A stretch of DNA of 64,000 nucleotides from Claveliimonas acetigenes (GTDB lineage: Bacteria > Bacillota > Clostridia > Lachnospirales > Lachnospiraceae): positions 62,001-126,000 of the forward strand of contig NZ_JAOQJU010000003.1 in the NCBI RefSeq assembly GCF_025567385.1, given 5' to 3'. The translations under genes and the position numbers were made by a program. The notes beneath the pieces were generated by a model. The model ran no database searches. It was not told the DNA's origin and saw only the letters and a program-made list of their open reading frames with translations. Positions 40,146 to 48,900 of this stretch are shown here, one piece after another (the first letter of the stretch is position 1; each line of letters begins with the position of its first letter).

Positions 40146-42014
40146 TTAGTCATATTTCTCTTTACGCTTCTGGCTCATCGGCAGAGACTGTTCATTATCC
40201 TCAAGCTCTAACTTCTTGCCATAAGCAGCTTCAATTAATTCAACATTTGTAGACTTGACGTTTGGATTCCACTTCTTCTCAGCAGCCTTTACTTCTTCTC
40301 CCGCCATAGCTGTCTTCAGCATAGCAAGTGCGCGGACTGCATCTTCCGGAGCAAGGGTATTACATCCAAGTACTTCATTTTCAATACCGGATTCAGACTT
40401 ATTGTTGTCAACCATATATGTCATATACTTGTTACCAACAACGAGCGCACCCTGTACTGCACAGAAAGACATACCAACTACCGGGATTCCTCTCATACCA
40501 ATCTGCTCAATATGGCTTGCGAAGTCAATATGGTTGTTACCGAAACCTTCTGTTGTAACAAACGCTCCGTCAACATCCATCATCTCTACAGTGTGTCCTA
40601 CACGCTTAGATACATAGAACTTTTCTGCGTTAATCTGAGGTGATCCTACGAATACCACGCCGCAGAGGTCAACCTCTTCATCATGAAGAGCTTCCAGAAC
40701 CAATGGCTCTCTCCAGTAATGTCTGGACATCTCTTTTGATGCAGGTCCGATACAAGTCAATGCATGGATACATCCATCAAGAACTTCCAGCGGAGATACA
40801 CAAACCGGAACATTTCCAAGGTCTACGTTCGCTCTTGCGCCAAGAACGCCGACTGGCTCTACAGGAAGAATGAAGTTGTCATGCATAGCTCCCTGTCCCA
40901 TGATTTCCTTAACGATAACAACTTTCTTCTTTCCGGGACGGCGAACCTGCTTCAGTTCCTGGGTGTCAACAACCAGGCTCTCGTCAAGCTTCTTCATAAC
41001 TTCGCGGATTTCCTGTGTGATAATATCAAACGCTGTGTGAGCTGCCATAGGCCCACGGCGTTCCATATTCGTCTTCTCCTGAATGATAATATTACCTTTG
41101 ATAAAGATTTCTCCTTTATCCGGGCATCCCGGACGTCCCCACATGATATTCTCATCCAGATATCCTTCAGAAGAACCGAACTCACCAATCTGAACTCCAC
41201 CTTCATCTGTACCTGTCAGCATCATAACAACGCCGTCCAGCACTCTGGTAACGCCTGTTCCGATGTCGCTGTCGCCCTCTTTCGTAGCGATCGGCTGAAC
41301 ATCCATGATCGTCTCAGAGTATGTGTGATATAAATCCGGAGTGATGATTTCCAGATGGAAATCTTTAACCAGTTCCTGATCTGCGATAACATCTGCTTCA
41401 ATTCCTTCACGGATGTAAAGAGTTGTTCCTTCAATCTTCGTCTCCGGTCCTCTCTTAACCTCTGTGATCTTAAAATGCTTTCTTGTTAAAGATCTTACAA
41501 CCTTCTCTTCTTCCGCTTCTGCTGCCGGAGCTTCTGCTCCTGCCGCTGCTGCCACAGGTGCCGCAGGTGCAATTTCTGCTACTGCCGCGCCGCCGCCAAG
41601 TGCTCCAACCGGAATCTGAAGGTCAATATCTTTACCTTCTCCGATGTGGATTTTCAGCATTCCTCCTGCTGTCGGTGCTGCTGCAACCGGCGCAACCGGT
41701 GCTGCCGGAGCCGGTGCCTCCTCTACAGCTTCCTCCTCTTCTTCTGCCGCAGGTGCTGACGGAGCCTTTACTCCATCTAATACATCAACGGTCAACGGAG
41801 CAAGAGAATCACATGTTTTTGTAAGTGTTGCTCCTAAAACTTCTTCGATAGTCAGGCAACCATCGAGGTTCAATAATCCTGAATCTACCAAATCATCGAA
41901 AATCGCAGGATCTTCCAGATTCGCAGGTTCAATTGTAATGCCGGCTTCGGCTCTACAACATAAAACCGCAGGATCATGAGCATGAGCTTTAGCTGTTTCA
42001 GCTGTAATTGACAT
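40146..42014 (-). CDS. prdA: D-proline reductase proprotein PrdA (pyruvoyl precursor)
   Basis: 622 residues. The N-terminal domain (to about residue 80) is followed by an Ala/Pro/Glu-rich linker (about 83-170) and the reductase core. Known PrdA is cut at a Thr-Cys bond, the Cys becoming the pyruvoyl group that binds the proline nitrogen. The same site is visible here as LT-CIGPASKEMS with Thr420-Cys421. The part before it gives the 45-kDa-type subunit, the part after it the 23-kDa-type subunit. The linker resembles biotin/lipoyl-carrier hinges. GGAGGG lies 7 bases before the ATG. Driven by a sigma-54-type promoter, cotranscribed with the small gene and prdB. Confidence 0.95.
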   Translation of the reverse strand: MSITAETAKAHAHDPAVLCCRAEAGITIEPANLEDPAIFDDLVDSGLLNLDGCLTIEEVLGATLTKTCDSLAPLTVDVLDGVKAPSAPAAEEEEEAVEEAPAPAAPVAPVAAAPTAGGMLKIHIGEGKDIDLQIPVGALGGGAAVAEIAPAAPVAAAAGAEAPAAEAEEEKVVRSLTRKHFKITEVKRGPETKIEGTTLYIREGIEADVIADQELVKDFHLEIITPDLYHTYSETIMDVQPIATKEGDSDIGTGVTRVLDGVVMMLTGTDEGGVQIGEFGSSEGYLDENIMWGRPGCPDKGEIFIKGNIIIQEKTNMERRGPMAAHTAFDIITQEIREVMKKLDESLVVDTQELKQVRRPGKKKVVIVKEIMGQGAMHDNFILPVEPVGVLGARANVDLGNVPVCVSPLEVLDGCIHALTCIGPASKEMSRHYWREPLVLEALHDEEVDLCGVVFVGSPQINAEKFYVSKRVGHTVEMMDVDGAFVTTEGFGNNHIDFASHIEQIGMRGIPVVGMSFCAVQGALVVGNKYMTYMVDNNKSESGIENEVLGCNTLAPEDAVRALAMLKTAMAGEEVKAAEKKWNPNVKSTNVELIEAAYGKKLELEDNEQSLPMSQKRKEKYD

Positions 42015-42137
42015 ATTGTTTTCCCTCCTTATTTGGTTTACATGTTAATGTAATGTATATATACAATCGCATACGGCTTCCGGGAGAACCTTGCGCCCTC
42101 CTCTGCAAAAGAATCGGGGGTCTTTCACACTGCCGCC

Positions 42138-42154
42138 TGCAATAGTAATACCAA
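42138..42154 (-). promoter_or_regulatory. Sigma-54-type (-24/-12) promoter of prdA
   Basis: Minus-strand TTGGTATTACTATTGCA has the invariant GG and GC separated by 10 bases, with the consensus TTGC at -12. Located about 125 bases upstream of prdA. Sigma-54 with PrdR controls prd genes in Clostridioides difficile, so the match fits the family; the regulator gene is not in the window. Confidence 0.7.
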
Positions 42155-42161
42155 CAAACAC

Positions 42162-42178
42162 TCTGCAGATTTTGCAGA
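42162..42178. promoter_or_regulatory. Inverted repeat upstream of the sigma-54 promoter
   Basis: TCTGCA-GATTT-TGCAGA, just upstream of the -24 box and overlapping the end of the prdC region. Could be an activator site, though sigma-54 activators usually bind 80-150 bases upstream, so it may be incidental. Confidence 0.35.
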
Positions 42179-42179
42179 T

Positions 42180-43580
42180 TTAAAAATCAATGTCCTGGCT
42201 CACCTGTTTGGAAACCTTCAGGCTTCTATACAAGGCATGTCCAACACTCCGCATCGCATGGTCTGTCTGATGGAAGACTTTAAGTCCCATCTTAGGACCG
42301 GATGCCATAACCGTATTGGAGCAGTCGGAACAGTTGCCGATAATAATATACTCGCACTTGTCCTTCTTAAACTGCATGTTGTTCTTAACCTGTCCCGGAC
42401 AATTACCGGGTCTTAAACACTTAAGCGGTGCCCCCGGCTTATTCTCAATCGCCTGCTTACATCTGCAGACAGACACAACCTTACCATTCATCTTTTCCGC
42501 AATCTCCCGCATACGCGCCTCGCTTCCGCCGCATGCACAGACAAGGATTCCTACATTCGCCCCATGGAGATCCGGGAACTCAACCGTAACGATAATTCCG
42601 CCGGTCGTCTTCGTGATAGGCTCGTCCAACTCTGTAGACTTGCCGGTAAATGCTCCGCCCATGATAATCTCGCCATACTTGCCGTCAATTCCGCCTGCGC
42701 GCTCGATCAGTTCTCCAACGCTTACGCCTACCGGAACATCCATAAATACATGTGCTCCATTGCCGCCCACCAGCTTGCCGCGGACGGTCAGATTCTTAGA
42801 AATACACGGTTTCTTCTCATCAACTGCCTCTGCAACCTTCGCCGCTGTCTCCAGATTGACTACAACAGATCTTGCAGCAGATGGAAGCTGTGTCGTTGTA
42901 AGATTCACGCCAAGGCACTCTCTTACCACCGCACGCTCCTCGCCCATCGGATAAATATCCGGCAGCAGATGCATGGAAATCGCAGGTTCGCTTTCCAGCG
43001 CTTTCTGCAATGTCTTAATCGCCTTCTGATTCTTCTTCTTAATTGCGAAAATAGCCTTGTCTGCATGTGTAATTTCCATACAGTATTTCACACCGCGCAC
43101 TACTTTGTCGCACTGCTCTTCAATCTGTCTGATATTGTGCTCCAGTCCCGGTTCACACTCAGCAGCATTTACAAGAATATATCCGCAGTCCACTTTAAAA
43201 TCCGCCGGAAGTTCCGGATTAATCTCCGGGTCAATCTCACCCATCTGTGTCTCAGCAAGATTAATATTCAGCTTCACGCCCGTCGGGAATCCGGCACCTC
43301 CCATACCAACAATTCCGGCTGCCTTCACCATATCCAGTTTAGAAGCATCTTCCGGCACATCAATCGGCACAAACTCATCTGGCTGTTCTTCGGCCGGTTC
43401 AATAATAATCCGGTCTTCCGTAATCTCAGTCACTTTTCCATAAACACTTGAGAAAATATTAGCTCCAAGTCCTGTCGGCACAGCAATCAAAGTACCTTTT
43501 TTTACGTCTGCCCCAACCTCAACGCATGGTGCGCACGGCGCGCCCACATGCTGACGCAATAAAATCTGTACATTTCCCAT
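42180..43580 (-). CDS. prdC: RnfC-like electron-transfer protein PrdC
   Basis: 466 residues from ATG 43580 (MGNVQILLRQHVGAPC); AGGAG is about 10 bases upstream. An RnfC-like N-terminal barrel and the SLBB/NADH-binding part (GIVGMGGAGFPTGVKLNI, ILVNAAECEPGLEHN) are present. The Cys-rich C-terminus (CACGGSEAR, CRCKQ, CLRPGNC, GNCSDCSN) probably holds redox centres. PrdC is thought to feed electrons to proline reductase and to link it to Rnf. Some PrdC proteins are reported to carry selenocysteine; this one has an uninterrupted frame with Cys. It lies between tRNA-Sec and prdA. Confidence 0.88.
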   Translation of the reverse strand: MGNVQILLRQHVGAPCAPCVEVGADVKKGTLIAVPTGLGANIFSSVYGKVTEITEDRIIIEPAEEQPDEFVPIDVPEDASKLDMVKAAGIVGMGGAGFPTGVKLNINLAETQMGEIDPEINPELPADFKVDCGYILVNAAECEPGLEHNIRQIEEQCDKVVRGVKYCMEITHADKAIFAIKKKNQKAIKTLQKALESEPAISMHLLPDIYPMGEERAVVRECLGVNLTTTQLPSAARSVVVNLETAAKVAEAVDEKKPCISKNLTVRGKLVGGNGAHVFMDVPVGVSVGELIERAGGIDGKYGEIIMGGAFTGKSTELDEPITKTTGGIIVTVEFPDLHGANVGILVCACGGSEARMREIAEKMNGKVVSVCRCKQAIENKPGAPLKCLRPGNCPGQVKNNMQFKKDKCEYIIIGNCSDCSNTVMASGPKMGLKVFHQTDHAMRSVGHALYRSLKVSKQVSQDIDF

Positions 43581-43744
43581 GACACATTCTCTCCTTTTCT
43601 TTTTTATAATAAGTAAAAAACGAAACTCTCCATCCCGTTTACTTATTCTGACTCCCGGCATTGCCGTTTATACATCTTCCGAAAAATGTTTTGTTTATAA
43701 TTTTTATCTATAAATCAGCTTTTTCAAAAACATTGTCTTTTTTT

Positions 43745-43842
43745 TGGCGAGGGCATGTGGGAATCGAACCCACCCAGGACGCTCCTAACGCCCCACACTG
43801 GTTTTGAAGACCAGGAGGCACACCAGTCACCCATCTACCCCC
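43745..43842 (-). tRNA. selC: tRNA-Sec, anticodon UCA
   Basis: 98 bases on the minus strand with encoded CCA. The anticodon stem CTGGT/ACCAG encloses the loop CTTCAAA, anticodon TCA. A long variable arm (GGGGCG...CGTCCT), the T arm GTGGG-TTCGATT-CCCAC and an extended acceptor stem (GGGGGTA with TGCCCTC, discriminator G) match tRNA-Sec. The eighth acceptor pair appears mismatched (G with A). It reads UGA for PrdB, encoded 4 kb downstream. Confidence 0.95.
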
Positions 43843-43865
43843 GTATTGTTGCCTTACGCCACTTA

Positions 43866-43894
43866 ACAATAGCACAGTTTTTCACAGATTTCAA
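43866..43894 (-). promoter_or_regulatory. Promoter of tRNA-Sec
   Basis: Minus-strand TTGAAA, 17-bp spacer, TATTGT, 23 bases before the tRNA. A second similar pair, TTGAAA-N17-TAATAT, lies upstream at 43915-43943. No strong terminator separates the tRNA from prdC. Confidence 0.65.
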
Positions 43895-44066
43895 CACCAA
43901 TTTTACCCACTTCTATATTAGCAAAAAACCATTGACTTTTCAAGGTTTTTCCCTCATAATGATAAATATAGAATCCACTTTTGACTAGAACAGATACTAG
44001 ACTGGGGTCTAGAACATGGTCTGCTTGTTAAAAAACTAACATTTTTTAATCTTTTTTAAAAAAAGA

Positions 44067-44093
44067 CACAGCGGAAACGGGGTTTTCCGTGTG
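44067..44093 (+). promoter_or_regulatory. Leader hairpin upstream of prdF
   Basis: CACA-G-CGGAAA pairs with TTTCCG-TGTG and is followed by CTTTTAT, about 60 bases before prdF. It may act as an attenuator. A second dyad, CTAGAC-TGGG-GTCTAG, lies near 44000. A weak GG-N10-GC pair (44081-44094) overlaps the hairpin. Confidence 0.4.
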
Positions 44094-44154
44094 CTTTTAT
44101 AAAACACTTATAGTTTTTTTCTATAAGAATCACACGATTCAGGAGGTAAAAGAT

Positions 44155-45189
44155 ATGGAATTAAAAGCGAATGTTAATTTTGACCGTTTTGAAGGAGCTC
44201 TCCAGGTAGTTGACTCCCACACGGTCGGCGAGTTCTGCCGAATCGTTATCGGAGGTTTCCCGGAACCAGAAGGTAACACCATGATTGAGAAGAAGAAATG
44301 GATGGAAAAAAATTACGATCATGTTCGTACCGCTCTTATGTTTGAGCCAAGAGGACACCACGACATGTTCGGCGCTTTCCTCTGCGAGCCTGTAAATCCA
44401 GAAGCACAGTTTGGGGTAATGTTTATGGACACAGGCGGATACCTTAACATGTGCGGTCACTGTACAATCGGAGCTGTTACGGTCGCTATAGAAGCAGGTC
44501 TTGTTGAATCCCACGAAGGAGAAAATGAGGTTATCCTTGAGGCTCCTGCCGGAATCATCCGCACAAAGGCTATTGTAAAGAACGGAAAGGTTGAAAGCGT
44601 TACCCTTACAAATGTACCTGCATTTGTTTACAAAGAGAACCAGAAAGTAACCATCGACGGACAGGAAATCGAATTCACCATTTCCTTCGGCGGAAGCTTC
44701 TTTGCTCTGGTTGATACTACCAAGCTGGATATCGGCGAGATTAATCCTAAGACCGTCCCGGCATATACAGCACTTGGAATGAAAATGTTAGATGCAATCA
44801 ACAAAGAAATTCCTGTAAAGCACCCGCTGCTTGACATCGACACAGTAGACCTGGTTGAATTCTATGGCCCAACTCCGAATCCGGACAAGGCAACCATGAG
44901 AAATGTGGTTATTTTCGGTGATGCTATGGCTGACCGCTCACCATGTGGAACAGGTACAAGCGCTAAACTTGCTACGCTTCATCACTGGGGTGAAATTGAA
45001 GTTGGTGAAGAGTTCATCTACGAAAGCTTTATCGGTTCTTTATTCAAGGGCGTAATTAAAGAAACTACAAAAGTCGCTGATTACGATGCAGTTATTCCGA
45101 TGATTACAGGAAGCTGCTACCTGACAGGCGTTGCCACATACTTAATCGATCCGGAAGATCCGTTGAAATATGGTTTCCAGGTAGGTTAA
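44155..45189 (+). CDS. prdF: Proline racemase
   Basis: 344 residues from ATG 44155 (MELKANVNFDRFEGALQ), with AGGAGG 8 bases upstream; the earlier in-frame codons are leader. Both catalytic cysteines of the family are present: NMCGHCTIGAV and DRSPCGTGTSAKLA. It converts L-proline to D-proline, the substrate of PrdA/PrdB. It is divergent from the tRNA-Sec/prd genes. Related hydroxyproline epimerases share the motifs, but context points to proline racemase. Followed by a strong terminator. Confidence 0.93.
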   Translation: MELKANVNFDRFEGALQVVDSHTVGEFCRIVIGGFPEPEGNTMIEKKKWMEKNYDHVRTALMFEPRGHHDMFGAFLCEPVNPEAQFGVMFMDTGGYLNMCGHCTIGAVTVAIEAGLVESHEGENEVILEAPAGIIRTKAIVKNGKVESVTLTNVPAFVYKENQKVTIDGQEIEFTISFGGSFFALVDTTKLDIGEINPKTVPAYTALGMKMLDAINKEIPVKHPLLDIDTVDLVEFYGPTPNPDKATMRNVVIFGDAMADRSPCGTGTSAKLATLHHWGEIEVGEEFIYESFIGSLFKGVIKETTKVADYDAVIPMITGSCYLTGVATYLIDPEDPLKYGFQVG

Positions 45190-45218
45190 TTAACCATACG
45201 GCAATAAATAAGTCTTTT

Positions 45219-45252
45219 AAAGCGGATTCAGTCACATGAATCCGCTTTGTTT
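45219..45252 (+). terminator. Terminator after prdF
   Basis: AAAGCGGATTCA - GTCACA - TGAATCCGCTTT then GTTTGT: perfect 12-bp stem. Confidence 0.85.
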
Positions 45253-45298
45253 GTGATAAAGGAAAATACGCCGGAATAAAAAGAAAGGAGGATTCCCA

Positions 45299-45886
45299 AT
45301 GGCAAGGAAACGCCAATCGACAAAGAACCGCATTGTAAAGGCCGCTTGGAATCTGTTTTACAAGAATGGCTACGATCATACTACCGTAGAGGAAATCATT
45401 GCAGCATCCAAGACCTCAAAAGGGACTTTTTACCATTACTTCAAGGGCAAAGAAGCTTTATTAAATTCTTTATCCGATTTATTTGATGAAAAATACGAAG
45501 AATTAGCAGGCGTTATCAGCCCCGAATCGTCCTCACGCGATAAGCTGCTGTTTTTAAATCATGAGCTGTTCTATATGATTGAAACCAGTGTTGACATCCA
45601 CTTGCTGGCATACCTTTACTCTTCCCAGCTTATCACTAAGGATAAAAAGTCTCTGTCCGACCATAAGCGCTTTTATTTCAAATGGATAACAGAGATCATC
45701 CAAAACGGGCTGGACACCGGGGAATTCGCAGACACTTCCACAGCCGATGAACTGATGGATATTTACGCAATGTATGAACGTGCTCTGCTGTATGACTGGG
45801 CACTATCTAAAGGCAAGATTCCGCTCACCGATTACAGCGACAAACTGCTGCCTCATGTACTGGATACGTTTGTGAAGGGCGTATAA
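45299..45886 (+). CDS. TetR/AcrR-family transcriptional regulator
   Basis: 195 residues. The N-terminal helix-turn-helix (RIVKAAWNLFYKNGYDHTTVEEIIAASKTSKGTFYHYFKGKEALL, about residues 11-56) is typical TetR. The C-terminal ligand domain is not assigned. AAAGGAGG lies close to the ATG. It stands alone between prdF and the convergent GH127 gene with terminators on both sides, so its target cannot be read from operon structure. Confidence 0.9.
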   Translation: MARKRQSTKNRIVKAAWNLFYKNGYDHTTVEEIIAASKTSKGTFYHYFKGKEALLNSLSDLFDEKYEELAGVISPESSSRDKLLFLNHELFYMIETSVDIHLLAYLYSSQLITKDKKSLSDHKRFYFKWITEIIQNGLDTGEFADTSTADELMDIYAMYERALLYDWALSKGKIPLTDYSDKLLPHVLDTFVKGV

Positions 45887-45902
45887 ATACAGAAAAGCTT
45901 TA

Positions 45903-45940
45903 AGAGGGCGGTGTGACTGTTATCAGTCACACCGCCCTCT
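45903..45940. terminator. Bidirectional terminator tetR / GH127 gene
   Basis: Perfect 17-bp stem AGAGGGCGGTGTGACTG with its complement around TTAT, between convergent genes. The T-tract is weak, but the stem is very stable. Confidence 0.75.
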
Positions 45941-45967
45941 GTCTGAGATTATTTCCTGTCTGAAATT

Positions 45968-48900
45968 TTACTTCTCGTATTTCTCCATAAATCTCTGGAT
46001 AATTGTTGCACACTCTGCACGATTTGCGCTTCCCTGCGGATCAAGGCAAAGTACGCCGTCAATTGTCTTACCCTGGATAATGCCTTCTTTTACTGCCCAC
46101 TTCATAGCATCCTGCGCAAATGTCTGTACGCTATCTGCATCCGGGAATGAGCTGTAATCGCCGCCTTCACTTACTTCATACTTCTTGTAATCCTTTGCAT
46201 AACGATACATCATCGTTGCCATCTGCTCACGGGTAACATCATCGTTTGGTCCAAAGAGTTTTGTATCTGTGTATCCGGTTACAATCTCATTTGCTTCCGC
46301 CCAAAGAACCGGATCCTTGTACCAGTCACTTTCCCTTACATCCGGGAACTTGTCTGTATACTCTACTTTTTCTTCACCATTCATCTTATGAAGTACTGCT
46401 GCGAACTGTGCCCTTACCAGTGTATCAGCAGGTCCAAAATGATCCGGTTTTAATCCGGTCATGGTTCCTGCATAATAATTGTATGCAACTGCATCATAAT
46501 ACCATGCACCTTCCGTAACATCATCATACGGAAGTCCTGCCTGCTTCAATGCTGCCTGCGCATCTGCAAGCGCTTTCACTGCCGCATCAACTGCTGCCTG
46601 GTCTGCATCCTTATCTGCAAGAACTTCCTCTGCATCTTTCAAAGCTTTCTGGTATGCTGCCCAGGATTCTTCTGTATACTTATTGCCTNNNNNNNNNNNN
46701 NNNNNNNNNNNNNNNNNNNNNNNNNNNNNNNNNNNNNNNNNNNNNNNNNNNNNNNNNNNNNNNNNNNNNNNNNNNNNNNNNNNNNNNNNNNNNNNNNNNN
46801 NNNNNNNNNNNNNNNNNNNNNNNNNNNNNNNNNNNNNNNNNNNNNNNNNNNNNNNNNNNNNNNNNNNNNNNNNNNNNNNNNNNNNNNNNNNNNNGTCTTA
46901 TCTGCCGGAACAGGTGTCGGTTCAACCTCTTTCAGACCTGCAATCGCATCCTCAAGCGCCTTAGCTGCGTTGTCAACACTTGTCTGGTCTGCATTTGCAT
47001 CTGCATTTAACGTCTTTGCGTCTGCAAGCGCTTTTTCCATTGCTTCCCAGCTGTCTTTCGTATATTTTGACTCATCCTCTGCCGGGATTGCTTCTGCCTT
47101 AGCAATCGCTGCTGCAAGCGCTGTCTTATCTGTCGGAACTGGTGTCGGCTCTACCTCTTTCAGACCTGCAATCGCATCCTCAAGCGCCTTAGCTGCGTTG
47201 TCAACACTTGTCTGGTCTGCATTTGCATCTGCATTTAACGTCTTTGCGTCTGCAAGCGCTTTTTCCATTGCTTCCCAGCTGTCTTTCGTATATTTTGACT
47301 CATCCTCTGCCGGGATTGCTTCTGCCTTAGCAATCGCTACTGCAAGCGCTGTCTTATCTGTCGGAACAGGTGTTACTTCTTCAACCGCCTTGCCGTATAC
47401 TTTCCAGCGTCCAATACCATTTGCCCGCTTTCCTTCTGCAACGGTTACATTCATACGGATGCTGGTAGTGGTTACCGGTTCTACATTAATGATATTGTAC
47501 TGATCTGTATTCAGGTAGTTGTCAGAGATAATGGTCATCGGCTGCCAGTTACCATTCTCATCCAGATATTCCATTGTCACTTTTGACGGAACACCTGTAT
47601 CGCCACCATCATCGTACCAGTAAACTTCGTTGCCCGCTACCTTAACCGTCTCATTCCATGTATAGCTTACCCAGAGAACAGTTCCTGACTCCTGGGACCA
47701 GTTGCCCCAGCCTTTTCCGGTTCCAAAAGCAGAGCTTTCCGGCTCAAAAGCAGGGTCATTGATTCCGTCTAATTTCTCCCAGGAAGATGTATAAGATGCT
47801 TCCGGTGTTGCATAAGGAGCGATATCACTGTCTTCCGCAAGGTCATTTACTGTGATTTCAACAGAATCGCTGATTTCACCGATTGCTGCTGTAATTGTTA
47901 CTTTTCCTGTACCAACAGCTGTTACCACGCCATCCTCTACGGTAGCAATCGTCTCATCGCTGGAGCTCCATGTAAGAGCATCCATATTGGTTACATGCAA
48001 TGGAGATGCCTCTACTGTAAGTTTTGCTGATTCCATCTTCTCAAGTTCGGTCTTTCCGGAAATCTTAAGGCTCTTTGCAGTACCCTTTGCATAGATTCCG
48101 AAATTATCAAGAAGTCCATTGTAATGCTCACTTGCCCAGAGAGCCCGGCCAATATACAGTGTACTGTCATTGCCAAGGATCTCCGTCAGACTGGATGCAC
48201 ATTCGGTCTCGCCTGCCAGTTCGTAATTCAGATAAATCCTGGTTCCGTCCTGACCAAAAATCACATCTACATGTGTCCAATCATCTCTGCCTACTGCAAC
48301 TGTCTGGCTGGATCCTGCCACACCACGGCCGTCCAGATATCGCTCTACCACAAGTCCGGCATCATTTACAAGCCCACCCAGGTAGTGTTCTTTACGTCCG
48401 CCGTCTAACGGTGCTTTGTCATCAATGTTTGCAAAATACGGCCATCCGGACCATCCTGTGTTTGGCTTCATATCGAAGGAGAATGCAATCTCATCATAAC
48501 CGGTCAGAAGGCTTCCGCCATCCTTATCCGTAACTTTGATGGATGAAGTTCCGTCAAAGCTCAGGCCATGTCCCTTGTGTCCTTCAAATTCCTGCGGTTC
48601 CAGAGTTCCGGTTACAGTACCTATTGCATAGTCGCCGCCGTTGAAAGTGCCGTCTTCATTCTTATCCTCAAAGTCAAAGTATGCAATTTCAGTTGTTGTG
48701 TCAACTACAGGTTCCGGTACATCACCGACTGCTTTCCAACGAAGAATACCAACGCATCCTGCTTCTGAGTTCTCGCTGTCATTCTTTGTACGAATGTATA
48801 ATCTTACTGCTGTTGTGTTAATCTTTTCAGCAAACTTAATGGTATTGTACTGATTCAGTTTTACCATATCTTCATATGATGTTGTAAGTTCAGCTACTTG

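Noticed and set aside
43570..43744. Separate sigma-54 promoter for prdC
   Set aside because: No GG-N10-GC with TTGC found; a CGGCAATGCCG dyad there is not a -24/-12 element.
44081..44094. Sigma-54 promoter for prdF
   Set aside because: Only the GG-N10-GC dinucleotides match; the rest of the -24/-12 consensus is absent and the site overlaps a hairpin.
46639..46700. Frameshift or early stop at the end of the GH127 gene
   Set aside because: It appears only after the run of N; the other frame continues FIVAR and SLH sequence, and the N count is not a multiple of three.
46895..47350. CRISPR-like tandem repeat
   Set aside because: The 228-bp units are coding FIVAR domains in frame; there are no short repeats with unique spacers and no cas genes.
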